7,114 nt of DNA from the NCBI GenBank assembly GCA_023433445.1, contig JAEZCS010000187.1:1-7114 (forward strand), in the 5' to 3' direction. This document shows, piece by piece, positions 1 to 6,123 of the stretch (within the stretch, counting starts at the first letter, position 1; every line of letters begins with the position of its first letter). The notes under the pieces were generated by a model. It saw only the letters and a program-made list of their open reading frames with translations, had not been told where the DNA came from and ran no database searches. A program made the position numbers and the translations under genes. Origin of the DNA: Pseudomonadota bacterium (GTDB lineage Bacteria > Pseudomonadota > Alphaproteobacteria > Sphingomonadales > Sphingomonadaceae).

Positions 1-1877
1 TTCGGTGCGTCGATCGTGTTGTCGGCTTCCACCCCGCCCGCGAAGCCCGCGCGCTGAACCGACTTTGACCGCAGATAGTAAAGCGACTTGATGCCCAGTT
101 CCCAGGCGCGGAAGTGGAGCATCATCAGGTCCCACTTTTCCACGTCCGCCGGGATGAACAGGTTCAGCGACTGCGCCTGATCGATGAAGGGCGTACGATC
201 CGCCGCCAGTTCGAGCAGCCAGCGCTGGTCTATTTCGAAGCTGGTCTTGAACGTATCCTTTTCTTCCTGGCTCAGGAAGTCGAGATGCTGGACGCTGCCG
301 CCCCGCTCGAGGATCGAGTTCCAGACGTTGGTCGAATCCTTCGCCTTTTCGCGCAGGATCTTTTCCAGATAGGGGTTCTTCACCACGAAGCTGCCGGACA
401 GCGTCTTGTGCGTGTAGATGTTCGCCGGGATCGGCTCGATACAGGCCGACGTGCCGCCGCAGATGATGCTGATCGACGCGGTCGGCGCGATCGCCATCTT
501 GCAGCTGAACCGTTCCATCACGCCCATGTCGGCGGCATCGGGGCACGGGCCCCGCTCGACCGCGAGCTGCATGGACGCTTCGTTCACCTTCTCGTTGATA
601 TGCTTGAAGATGCGCAGGTTCCAGCTCTTGGCCATCGCCCCTTCGAAGGGGAGGCCACGGGCCTGGAGGAAGGAGTGGTACCCCATCACCCCCAGGCCCA
701 CTGACCGTTCACGTCCTGCGGAATATTTCGCCCGCGCCATTTCGTCCGGCGCGCGGTCGATATAGTCCTGCAGCACATTGTCGAGGAAGCGCATGACGTC
801 CTCGACAAAGACGGGGTCCTTGTTCCATTCGTCCCAGGTTTCCAGGTTCAGGGACGAAAGGCAGCAGACCGCCGTCCGGTCATTGCCGAGATGGTCGCGA
901 CCCGTCGGCAGTGTGATTTCTGAACAGAGATTCGATGTCGAAACTTTCAGGCCCAGATCGCGATGATGCTTGGGCATCATGTTGTTCACGGTGTCGGAGA
1001 AGACGATATAGGGCTCGCCCGTCGCAAGCCTTGTCTCCACCAGCTTCTGGAACAGGCTGCGCGCATCGACCGAACCACGGACGGAGCCATCCTTGGGCGA
1101 TTTCAGCTGGAATTCGCTGCCATTGCGCACCGCTTCCATGAATTCGTCGGTCAGCAGCACGCCATGATGCAGGTTCAGCGCCTTGCGGTTGAAGTCGCCG
1201 CTGGGCTTGCGGATTTCCAGGAACTCCTCGATCTCCGGGTGCGAGATGTCGAGATAGCAGGCGGCCGAACCACGGCGGAGCGAGCCTTGGCTGATCGCCA
1301 GCGTCAAGCTGTCCATCACCCGGACGAAGGGGATGATGCCGCTGGTCTTGCCGTTGAGGCCCACCGGCTCGCCGATCCCGCGCACGCTGCCCCAATAGGT
1401 GCCGATGCCGCCACCGCGCGAGGCGAGCCACACATTCTCGTTCCAGGTGTTGACGATGCCTTCCAGGCTATCGTCGACGCTGTTGAGGTAGCAGCTGATC
1501 GGCAGGCCACGTCCGGTGCCGCCATTGGACAGCACGGGCGTTGCGGGCATGAACCACAGGCGCGAGATATAGTCATAAACGCGCTGGGCATGCGCCTGGT
1601 CGTCGGCATAGGCCGCCGCGACGCGGGCGAACAGGTCCTGATAGGACTCGCCGGGCAGCAGATAGCGGTCCTTCAGCGTATCCTTGCCGAACTCGGTCAG
1701 CAGCGCATCGCGGCTGTCGTCGGTCACGACGTCGAACCGGCGCGCCTGGATGGAAGAAGAGGAACGCGGCGCCTCCTTGGCCGGCGCAGCCTTCTTTTCC
1801 GCCACAGTTTCCATAACTTCGTCGATTACCGTAGCCACGTCGCTTGCACCTGTTTGTTCGCTGTCACGAAAATCCAT
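1..1877 (-). CDS. nrdA: Ribonucleoside-diphosphate reductase large (alpha) subunit, class I, C-terminus cut by window edge
   Basis: Catalytic subunit of class I ribonucleotide reductase, which reduces ribonucleoside diphosphates to deoxy forms in the cytoplasm using a radical delivered by NrdB. About 625 codons are visible without a stop. Visible motifs: PISCYLNS with redox Cys129 (E. coli C225), SNLCSE with the thiyl-radical Cys318 plus Asn316 and Glu320 (E. coli C439, N437, E441), AVCCLSS with Cys338 (E. coli C462), the phosphate-binding PTASIS loop at 465-470, and the radical-transfer pair Tyr600-Tyr601 in SLYYLRS. The C-terminal Cys pair that is re-reduced by thioredoxin should lie just outside the window. 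The first catalytic Cys sits about 96 residues earlier than in E. coli NrdA, and residues 1-45 are low-complexity (KKAAPAKEAP, SSSS), so the N-terminal ATP cone is absent. The start at 1877 has a weak G-rich ribosome site (GGGGG); the in-frame Met22 has none. NrdB is probably encoded beyond the left edge (inference). Confidence 0.96.
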   Translation of the reverse strand, partial: MDFRDSEQTGASDVATVIDEVMETVAEKKAAPAKEAPRSSSSIQARRFDVVTDDSRDALLTEFGKDTLKDRYLLPGESYQDLFARVAAAYADDQAHAQRVYDYISRLWFMPATPVLSNGGTGRGLPISCYLNSVDDSLEGIVNTWNENVWLASRGGGIGTYWGSVRGIGEPVGLNGKTSGIIPFVRVMDSLTLAISQGSLRRGSAACYLDISHPEIEEFLEIRKPSGDFNRKALNLHHGVLLTDEFMEAVRNGSEFQLKSPKDGSVRGSVDARSLFQKLVETRLATGEPYIVFSDTVNNMMPKHHRDLGLKVSTSNLCSEITLPTGRDHLGNDRTAVCCLSSLNLETWDEWNKDPVFVEDVMRFLDNVLQDYIDRAPDEMARAKYSAGRERSVGLGVMGYHSFLQARGLPFEGAMAKSWNLRIFKHINEKVNEASMQLAVERGPCPDAADMGVMERFSCKMAIAPTASISIICGGTSACIEPIPANIYTHKTLSGSFVVKNPYLEKILREKAKDSTNVWNSILERGGSVQHLDFLSQEEKDTFKTSFEIDQRWLLELAADRTPFIDQAQSLNLFIPADVEKWDLMMLHFRAWELGIKSLYYLRSKSVQRAGFAGGVEADNTIDAP

Positions 1878-1934
1878 TCGAGCCCCCGAATGTTCCTGTT
1901 TCGTTCGATTCGGTCAAGTCTCTTGTCGAGAACT

Positions 1935-1954
1935 TGCCCTGCCAGCAGGGGGCA
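1935..1954 (-). repeat. Inverted repeat in the nrdA leader
   Basis: TGCCCTGC at 1935-1942 faces GCAGGGGGCA at 1945-1954. The arms are complementary over eight bases if two extra G residues bulge out, and the gap between them is only two bases. If transcribed as nrdA leader, it would fold about 58 nt upstream of the start codon. The function is unknown, and a hairpin this short in GC-rich DNA could be chance. Confidence 0.3.
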
Positions 1955-2203
1955 TCACCAGATGGATCGCGTGAGACAAAAACGCCTCTCGTCTGGAAAA
2001 TGGTCCAGCCGACGCAATCACAATCTGTTGGGTAACCCCCGTTAACCCGATACAAGGGATAGTGCCACAGCTTCATATGCTTGCAAGAGGGTAAATGACG
2101 GTTCGAGGACTCCGCGCGGCGGTTGACATGGCAAATGGATGACAATGGGCTGATCCTGCATCGCAGCGACGCGCGGACTTCCGGCCATCTCGCAAAAGGC
2201 AAG

Positions 2204-2233
2204 GGAAACAATTTGAGAACGAAAATAAATTTG
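2204..2233. other. AT-rich tract in the nrdA/GST intergenic region
   Basis: This 30-bp stretch is dominated by A and T (it includes AACAATTT and AAAATAAATTT) and stands out in otherwise GC-rich DNA. It lies about 60 bp from the DnaA-box-like cluster. It could be part of the nrdA promoter, an upstream element or an easily melted site; the sequence alone does not decide. Confidence 0.4.
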
Positions 2234-2290
2234 GCCCGACGCCAGATTTGCCGGGATCAGGTCAACAACCTTGTCCTGTTCCGCTAAGGA

Positions 2291-2341
2291 TTGTGGTTCA
2301 TCCACAACTTCCACAAGCTGATGTGGATCAACTGTGGATGA
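2291..2341. promoter_or_regulatory. Cluster of DnaA-box-like sites with inverted symmetry
   Basis: Five TGTGG/CCACA cores lie within 51 bp. Three match the TTATCCACA DnaA consensus at 8 of 9 positions: TCATCCACA at 2298-2306 (plus), TGATCCACA at 2322-2330 (minus) and TCATCCACA at 2333-2341 (minus). The two minus-strand boxes are 11 bp apart, about one helical turn. Weaker matches lie at 2292-2300 (minus, 7/9) and 2307-2315 (plus, 6/9). The same bases form two inverted repeats, TTGTGG-5-CCACAA (2291-2307) and TCCACA-6-TGTGGA (2310-2327), so a dimeric repressor operator such as an NrdR-type box is an alternative. The cluster ends 68 bp before the GST ATG and begins about 413 bp upstream of nrdA. 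E. coli nrdAB is known to have DnaA boxes at its promoter, which makes DnaA control of nrdA plausible (inference). Confidence 0.5.
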
Positions 2342-2409
2342 GGGATCGCCGGTAAAGCGTGATAAAAGCCCTGATCCTGCAGGTTCTGCGCTGGGCAGAG
2401 GCAAAGCCG

Positions 2410-3054
2410 ATGATTCTCTACTATCACCCCCTCTCCTCCTATTGCTGGAAGGCACTGATTGCCCTCTATGAGCACCAAATCCCGTTCGAGCGCCGGATGA
2501 TGGAAGAGCCGGGCGTCGTCGAAGCATGGCTCGCCCTCTGGCCGCTCGGCAAGTTCCCCGTGCTGCGGGACGAGACCCGCGACCAGACGGTGGCGGAGGC
2601 GAGCATCATCATCGAATATCTGGGGCAGCAATGCTCCGGTCCATTCCGCCCGATCCCTGCCAACGCAGAGGAAGCATTGGAGGCGCGGATGATGGACCGG
2701 CTGTTCGACAATTATGTGATGACCCCGATGCAGAAGATCGTCGCTGACCGGCTGCGGCCGGAGGAAGCCCGCGACGTCCAGGGCGTCGGCGAGGCCCGCA
2801 TCCTGCTGGGCAAGGCCTATGCGCTGCTGGAAGAGCGCATCGGCGCGCGATATTGGGCCGCGGGTGACGCGTTCACGCTGGCCGATTGCGCCGCTGCGCC
2901 AGCCCTTTTCTACGCTGACAAGGTCGAACCGATGCGTGGCGGCTTTCCGGCGCTGGCCGCCTATCTCGACCGGCTCGAGGCGCGGCCAAGCTTTGCCCGG
3001 GTGCTGGAGGAGAAGGAGCCCTGGTGGCACATGTTCCCCTTCGCCGATGGATAG
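2410..3054 (+). CDS. Glutathione S-transferase family protein
   Basis: A 214-residue cytosolic protein of normal GST length. The N-terminal thioredoxin-like domain (about 1-75) opens with ILYYHPLSSYCWKALIAL, where the Ser9/Ser10/Cys12 region occupies the usual glutathione-activating site. It continues with GKFPVL, carrying the conserved cis-Pro at residue 50, and the AEAS segment at 63-66, whose Glu-Ala-Ser normally binds the gamma-glutamyl part of glutathione. The all-helical C-terminal domain (about 85-205) has the N-capping box FTLAD at 155-159. I chose the ATG at 2410 because AGAGG at 2397-2401 lies 8 nt upstream and the protein then begins at the first GST beta strand. A GTG at 2359 would add 17 residues with no family match. 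The gene probably acts alone in conjugation, isomerisation or thiol reduction; the substrate cannot be read from the sequence. Confidence 0.92.
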   Translation: MILYYHPLSSYCWKALIALYEHQIPFERRMMEEPGVVEAWLALWPLGKFPVLRDETRDQTVAEASIIIEYLGQQCSGPFRPIPANAEEALEARMMDRLFDNYVMTPMQKIVADRLRPEEARDVQGVGEARILLGKAYALLEERIGARYWAAGDAFTLADCAAAPALFYADKVEPMRGGFPALAAYLDRLEARPSFARVLEEKEPWWHMFPFADG

Positions 3055-3085
3055 CGGGCGCGGCATATCTGGACTCTGGCTTCAA

Positions 3086-3142
3086 TCCCTATTAGCCGCG
3101 CCTGCGAAGACCCGCCGTGCAGGGCCGGGCGCAAAATAGGGA
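3086..3142 (+). promoter_or_regulatory. Inverted repeat overlapping the fumarase ribosome binding site
   Basis: TCCCTATT at 3086-3093 is a perfect reverse complement of AATAGGGA at 3135-3142. Inside it, GCGCC at 3098-3102 pairs with GGCGC at 3128-3132, separated from the outer stem by small internal loops. The right outer arm contains AGGGA, the only decent Shine-Dalgarno ahead of the fumarase ATG at 3154. If the transcript starts upstream of 3086, the fold would hide the ribosome site. It could also act as punctuation after the GST gene. No U-run follows, so a standard terminator is less likely. Confidence 0.35.
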
Positions 3143-3153
3143 CTTTGGGCAAG

Positions 3154-4674
3154 ATGACCGTCATCAAGACCGCCGATCTGATCGAGAGCGTCGCCGACGC
3201 GCTCCAGTTCATCAGTTACTATCACCCGATGGATTATATCCGCGCGCTGGGCAAAGCCTATGAGGCCGAAGCCAATCCGGCGGCGAAGGACGCCATCGCA
3301 CAGATCCTCACCAACAGCCGCATGTGCGCGGAAGGGCATCGCCCGATCTGCCAGGACACCGGCATCGTCAACGTCTTCATCAAATGGGGCATGGATTGCC
3401 GCCTCGACGACAACAGCCGTTCGATGCAGGACGTCGTCGATGAAGGCGTGCGCCGCGCCTACCTCAATCCCGAAAACCGCCTGCGCGCCTCGATCCTGCG
3501 CGACCCGGCTTTCTCGCGCCAGAACACGAAGGACAACACGCCCTGCGTGCTGAACGTCGAAATGGTGCCGGGCAACAAGGTCATTGTCGATGTTGCGGCC
3601 AAGGGTGGCGGCTCGGAGAACAAGACCAAGTTCAAGATGATGAACCCCAGCGATTCGATCGTCGATTGGGTGCTGGAAATGATCCCGCAGATGGGCGCTG
3701 GCTGGTGCCCGCCCGGCATGCTGGGCATCGGCATCGGCGGCACGGCGGAAAAGGCCGTGGCCCTCGCCAAGGAATCGCTGATGGAGCCCATCGACATGGG
3801 CGAGCTCAAGGCGCGCGGACCGCAGAATGATATCGAGCGCCTGCGCATCGAGATTTTCGACAAGGTGAACGCGCTCGGCATCGGCGCGCAGGGGCTGGGC
3901 GGGCTTTCGACCATCCTCGACGTCAAGATTTACGACTATCCCTGCCATGCGGCGGGCAAGCCGGTGGCGATGATCCCCAACTGCGCGGCGACCCGTCACG
4001 CGCACTTCACGCTCGACGGTTCAGGCCCCGCCTATCTGGAAGCGCCCAAGCTGTCCGAATGGCCGCAGGTCGATTGGAAGCCGAGCAAGGAAGCGATCCG
4101 CGTCGACCTCGACACGTTGACGCCCGAAGTCGTCCAGAGCTGGAAGCATGGCGACCGCCTCCTGCTGAACGGCAAGATGCTGACCGGCCGTGACGCCGCG
4201 CATAAGCGTATTCAGGACATGCTTAGCCGTGGCGAACAGCTGCCCGTCGATTTCAAGGGCCGCGTCATCTATTATGTCGGCCCGGTCGATCCCGTCCGCG
4301 ACGAAGTGGTCGGCCCCGCCGGTCCCACCACCGCGACCCGCATGGACAAGTTCATGGACATGATGCTGGAGCAGGGCCTCGCGGCGTGCGTCGGCAAGGC
4401 CGAGCGCGGCCCCGCCGCAACCGACAGCATCGCCAAGCATAAGAGCGCCTATCTGATGGCGGTTGGCGGCGCGGCTTATCTGGTCGCCCGCGCGATCAAG
4501 GGCGCGAAGGTCGTCGGCTTCGAGGATCTGGGCATGGAAGCGATCTACGAGTTCGACGTGCAGGACATGCCCGTCACGGTCGCGGTCGATAGCGACGGCC
4601 AGAACGTCCACCGCCTCGCGCCGCTCGTGTGGCAGGAAAAGATCCGCAAGGAAGGCTTGCTCGAACAGGCCTGA
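3154..4674 (+). CDS. fumA: Class I [4Fe-4S] fumarate hydratase
   Basis: This enzyme interconverts fumarate and L-malate in the TCA cycle. It is the single-chain, iron-sulfur, oxygen-sensitive class I fumarase, not the FumC type. At 506 residues it is close to E. coli FumA (about 550). The three cluster cysteines are visible: Cys66 in RPICQDTG, Cys185 in GWCPPGM and Cys277 in PNCAATRHAHF. The 119- and 92-residue gaps agree with the spacing in characterised class I fumarases. Asp68 in CQDTG, the GPTTATRMD loop at 390-398 and the later GKAERG lysine (Lys415) match the substrate-binding and catalytic segments of the family. The N-terminal alpha domain runs to about 290 and the C-terminal beta domain from about 345. 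ATG at 3154 is chosen because AGGGA lies 11 nt upstream; an in-frame TTG at 3145 is too close to that site. A likely terminator follows the stop. The symbol follows the E. coli class I nomenclature. Confidence 0.96.
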   Translation: MTVIKTADLIESVADALQFISYYHPMDYIRALGKAYEAEANPAAKDAIAQILTNSRMCAEGHRPICQDTGIVNVFIKWGMDCRLDDNSRSMQDVVDEGVRRAYLNPENRLRASILRDPAFSRQNTKDNTPCVLNVEMVPGNKVIVDVAAKGGGSENKTKFKMMNPSDSIVDWVLEMIPQMGAGWCPPGMLGIGIGGTAEKAVALAKESLMEPIDMGELKARGPQNDIERLRIEIFDKVNALGIGAQGLGGLSTILDVKIYDYPCHAAGKPVAMIPNCAATRHAHFTLDGSGPAYLEAPKLSEWPQVDWKPSKEAIRVDLDTLTPEVVQSWKHGDRLLLNGKMLTGRDAAHKRIQDMLSRGEQLPVDFKGRVIYYVGPVDPVRDEVVGPAGPTTATRMDKFMDMMLEQGLAACVGKAERGPAATDSIAKHKSAYLMAVGGAAYLVARAIKGAKVVGFEDLGMEAIYEFDVQDMPVTVAVDSDGQNVHRLAPLVWQEKIRKEGLLEQA

Positions 4675-4690
4675 TTGCTGTTCCGGTACA

Positions 4691-4729
4691 AGGATGAAGA
4701 CCTCCGGCCACCTGGGCGGTCTTCATCCT
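4691..4729 (+). terminator. Probable terminator hairpin after the fumarase gene
   Basis: AGGATGAAGACC at 4691-4702 and GGTCTTCATCCT at 4718-4729 are perfect 12-bp reverse complements around a 15-nt loop. The repeat begins 16 nt after the fumarase stop codon, the usual place for a transcript end. No T-run follows, so it may be a weak or Rho-assisted terminator or an mRNA 3' end stabiliser. A nine-base direct repeat, CCTCCGGCC, occurs in the left arm/loop (4701-4709) and just past the right arm (4727-4735). Confidence 0.6.
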
Positions 4730-4770
4730 CCGGCCGCCATCCGCTGGGCCTCGCACAGGCAGGCGCGCCG

Positions 4771-4799
4771 TTGACGCAGCGTCGCGCCAATCATAACGT
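4771..4799 (+). promoter_or_regulatory. Candidate sigma70-type promoter of the desaturase gene
   Basis: TTGACG at 4771-4776 matches the -35 consensus at 5 of 6 bases. After a 17-bp spacer, TAACGT at 4794-4799 forms a plausible -10 with the key first T, second A and last T. Transcription would begin near 4806, giving a short leader of about 25-35 nt. It sits between the fumarase terminator and the desaturase start, which supports separate transcription. Confidence 0.5.
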
Positions 4800-4829
4800 C
4801 GTCCTCGCCAAGCTGACGCGCGCTCGGAG

Positions 4830-5858
4830 ATGCAGTCCGTGGAAGAAACCGCCAACCTCTATCCGCCCGGCTATCGCTATGCCCGGCGCGACATGCTGGC
4901 AACCGCGCGAAAGCTGTCCGTCATCGACGACCGCCGCAACGCGCTGCTGTTGTTCCTGCAATGGGCTGTCGCGATCGGCGCTGGCGCCGTCGCGATCCAT
5001 CTCGACAGCGTACTCGTCTATATAGTGGCGGGCTTCATCATCGGATCGCGCATTCAGTGCCTTGCGGTGATGATGCATGATGCGTGTCATTCGATGCTGT
5101 TCAGCAACCGCCGCATCAATGATCTGATCGGGGATATTTTCGTCGCCTATCCGCTCGGTTTCAGCATTCATCTGTACCGCGCGAACCACATGCATCATCA
5201 TCGTTATACGAACACGATGCGCGATCGCGACTATCGGGTGCAGCAGCGTGATCCCGACCAGCATTTCCCGAAACGGCCCGTCGCCATGCTATGGCTGCTG
5301 GTCCGCAGCGTGACGGGCCTTAATTTCTATCGCATGGCTCGCGACAGCCGGATCTGGGCGCCCTTCGCCAATTTTCACAATCCCGGCCGCTTCGGCTACG
5401 ACTTCCCCCTCGCCTTGCGCATCCGCTACGTCGTCTGGGCCGTGCTTTTCTACGGCCTCATCCTGATCTCGCCCTGGCGCGGGCAGATATTGGGCCTTCT
5501 CCTGATCCCGCAATTCATCTGGGCCAATGTCTTCAACCGCATCCGGGCGATCGCGGAGCATAATGGCGTCGCGAACGAACAGGAATTGAACGGAACGCGG
5601 ACGATCATCCCGACACTGCTCGACCGGTTCCTGATCGCGCCGCTGAATGTCAGCTACCATCTGGAACACCATCTTTTCCCATCAGTGCCCTGGCAGAATC
5701 TGCGCCGCTTGCATGCGCATCTGATGACCGACCCCGACTTTGCCGCCAACGCCCATATCACGCAAAGCTACTGGGGCGTGATGCGAGAACTGATGCCACC
5801 TTCGGCGAAGGACGCACAGAGGCTCGCTGAGGCCGCCCCGGTAAACCAGCAAGCCTGA
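4830..5858 (+). CDS. Fatty acid desaturase family protein (membrane di-iron)
   Basis: Inner-membrane non-haem di-iron enzyme that, by family, introduces a double bond into an acyl chain using O2 and reducing equivalents. At 342 residues it is typical of bacterial desaturases. The three histidine boxes that bind iron are intact: HDACH (His83, His87), HMHHH (His120, His123, His124) and HLEHH (His277, His280, His281), plus a further conserved-looking His244 in AEHNG. Hydrophobic spans lie at about 38-56, 58-76, 198-216 and 220-238, leaving all boxes on the cytoplasmic side in the usual topology. NVSYHLEHHLFPSVPW resembles DesA-like acyl desaturases. A carotenoid ketolase/hydroxylase or sphingolipid-modifying enzyme is less likely but shares the superfamily. 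Start: the ATG at 4830 directly abuts CGGAG, too close for a ribosome site. An in-frame GTG at 4839 has GGAG 9 nt upstream and may be the true start (339 residues). The lipid substrate is unknown. Confidence 0.9.
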   Translation: MQSVEETANLYPPGYRYARRDMLATARKLSVIDDRRNALLLFLQWAVAIGAGAVAIHLDSVLVYIVAGFIIGSRIQCLAVMMHDACHSMLFSNRRINDLIGDIFVAYPLGFSIHLYRANHMHHHRYTNTMRDRDYRVQQRDPDQHFPKRPVAMLWLLVRSVTGLNFYRMARDSRIWAPFANFHNPGRFGYDFPLALRIRYVVWAVLFYGLILISPWRGQILGLLLIPQFIWANVFNRIRAIAEHNGVANEQELNGTRTIIPTLLDRFLIAPLNVSYHLEHHLFPSVPWQNLRRLHAHLMTDPDFAANAHITQSYWGVMRELMPPSAKDAQRLAEAAPVNQQA

Positions 5859-5920
5859 TCGGACCGACCCGGCGCAAGGGACATCTGTGGCCTGACCGTC
5901 ACAGCCCTCGGGAAAAGCAT

Positions 5921-5983
5921 CCTATTTCCGCCGCAAGGCTCAATAATCCGCTGTCCTATTCCCGACCGGCAAGCCTATCCCCG
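5921..5983. repeat. Three spaced CCTAT-type decamers
   Basis: CCTATTTCCG (5921-5930), CCTATTCCCG (5955-5964) and CCTATCCCCG (5974-5983) are near-identical direct repeats on the plus strand, with start-to-start spacings of 34 and 19 bp. The first two are followed at similar distance by GCAAG. They lie between the desaturase and the transporter gene. They could be remnants of a small tandem duplication or binding sites; no known operator is recognised. Confidence 0.35.
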
Positions 5984-5988
5984 CCTCT

Positions 5989-6005
5989 CTACGAGTTGCT
6001 CGTAG
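5989..6005. terminator. Tight hairpin downstream of the desaturase gene
   Basis: CTACGAG at 5989-5995 and CTCGTAG at 5999-6005 are perfect 7-bp reverse complements around a TTG loop. It lies 130 bp after the desaturase stop and is followed by a second GC-rich inverted repeat. It has no T-run, so the terminator role is tentative. Confidence 0.35.
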
Positions 6006-6015
6006 CACCTGCACT

Positions 6016-6038
6016 CGCGCGCCCGGGCACGCGCGCGC
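6016..6038. repeat. CG-alternating inverted repeat
   Basis: GCGCGC at 6017-6022 and GCGCGCGC at 6031-6038 flank a CCGGG core at 6023-6027 and can pair with each other. Alternating C and G of this length can form a very stable hairpin or, under supercoiling, Z-DNA. Together with the hairpin just upstream it may end transcription before the transporter gene. Confidence 0.4.
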
Positions 6039-6123
6039 ATACACTGTGAACTTCGGGGCAAGAATGGCGCTTTTCCGCCGATCTTCATCATGACAGGGCG
6101 GCGCGAGCCGGTATAGGACCAGC

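Larger units (their letters stand above)
1878..2409. other. Long divergent intergenic region between nrdA and the GST gene
   Basis: About 530 bp with no convincing gene. It contains an imperfect hairpin in the nrdA leader, an AT-rich tract near 2204-2233, and a cluster of TGTGG/CCACA elements at 2291-2341 next to the GST gene. The short reading frames that cross it show no recognisable domain and lack convincing ribosome sites. The region must hold the nrdA promoter (leftward) and the GST promoter (rightward), but I could not pick a convincing -35/-10 pair for either. Confidence 0.7.

Noticed and set aside
1889..1917. Minus-strand TTGACC / AACATT pair with 17-bp spacing just upstream of nrdA
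   Set aside because: The -10 is poor (3 of 6), and the start site would fall about 5-7 nt before the ATG, removing the ribosome site.
963..2045. Plus-strand open frame of 360 codons antisense to nrdA
   Set aside because: It is the reverse shadow of a highly conserved gene in GC-rich DNA. The peptide is rich in His, Arg and Ala and matches no family.
2095..2142. Possible 15-residue peptide on the plus strand preceded by AGAGGG
   Set aside because: Too short to support, no attenuator-like codon run, and no link to a downstream gene, which starts 268 bp away.
2123..2151. TTGACA at 2123-2128 as a plus-strand -35 element
   Set aside because: No acceptable -10 hexamer at 16-18 bp spacing.
1864..2211. 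Minus-strand reading frame of 115 codons overlapping the nrdA start by 14 bases
   Set aside because: No recognisable domain, no Shine-Dalgarno at its possible starts (including the internal ATG near 2076), and its composition looks like translated intergenic DNA.
2284..3066. Minus-strand open frame of 260 codons opposite the GST gene
   Set aside because: The plus strand encodes a complete GST with all motifs, and the antisense peptide has no recognisable features.
3082..4005. Minus-strand open frame of 307 codons opposite the fumarase gene
   Set aside because: Antisense shadow of the clearly recognised fumarase; GC-rich codon bias keeps the opposite frame open.
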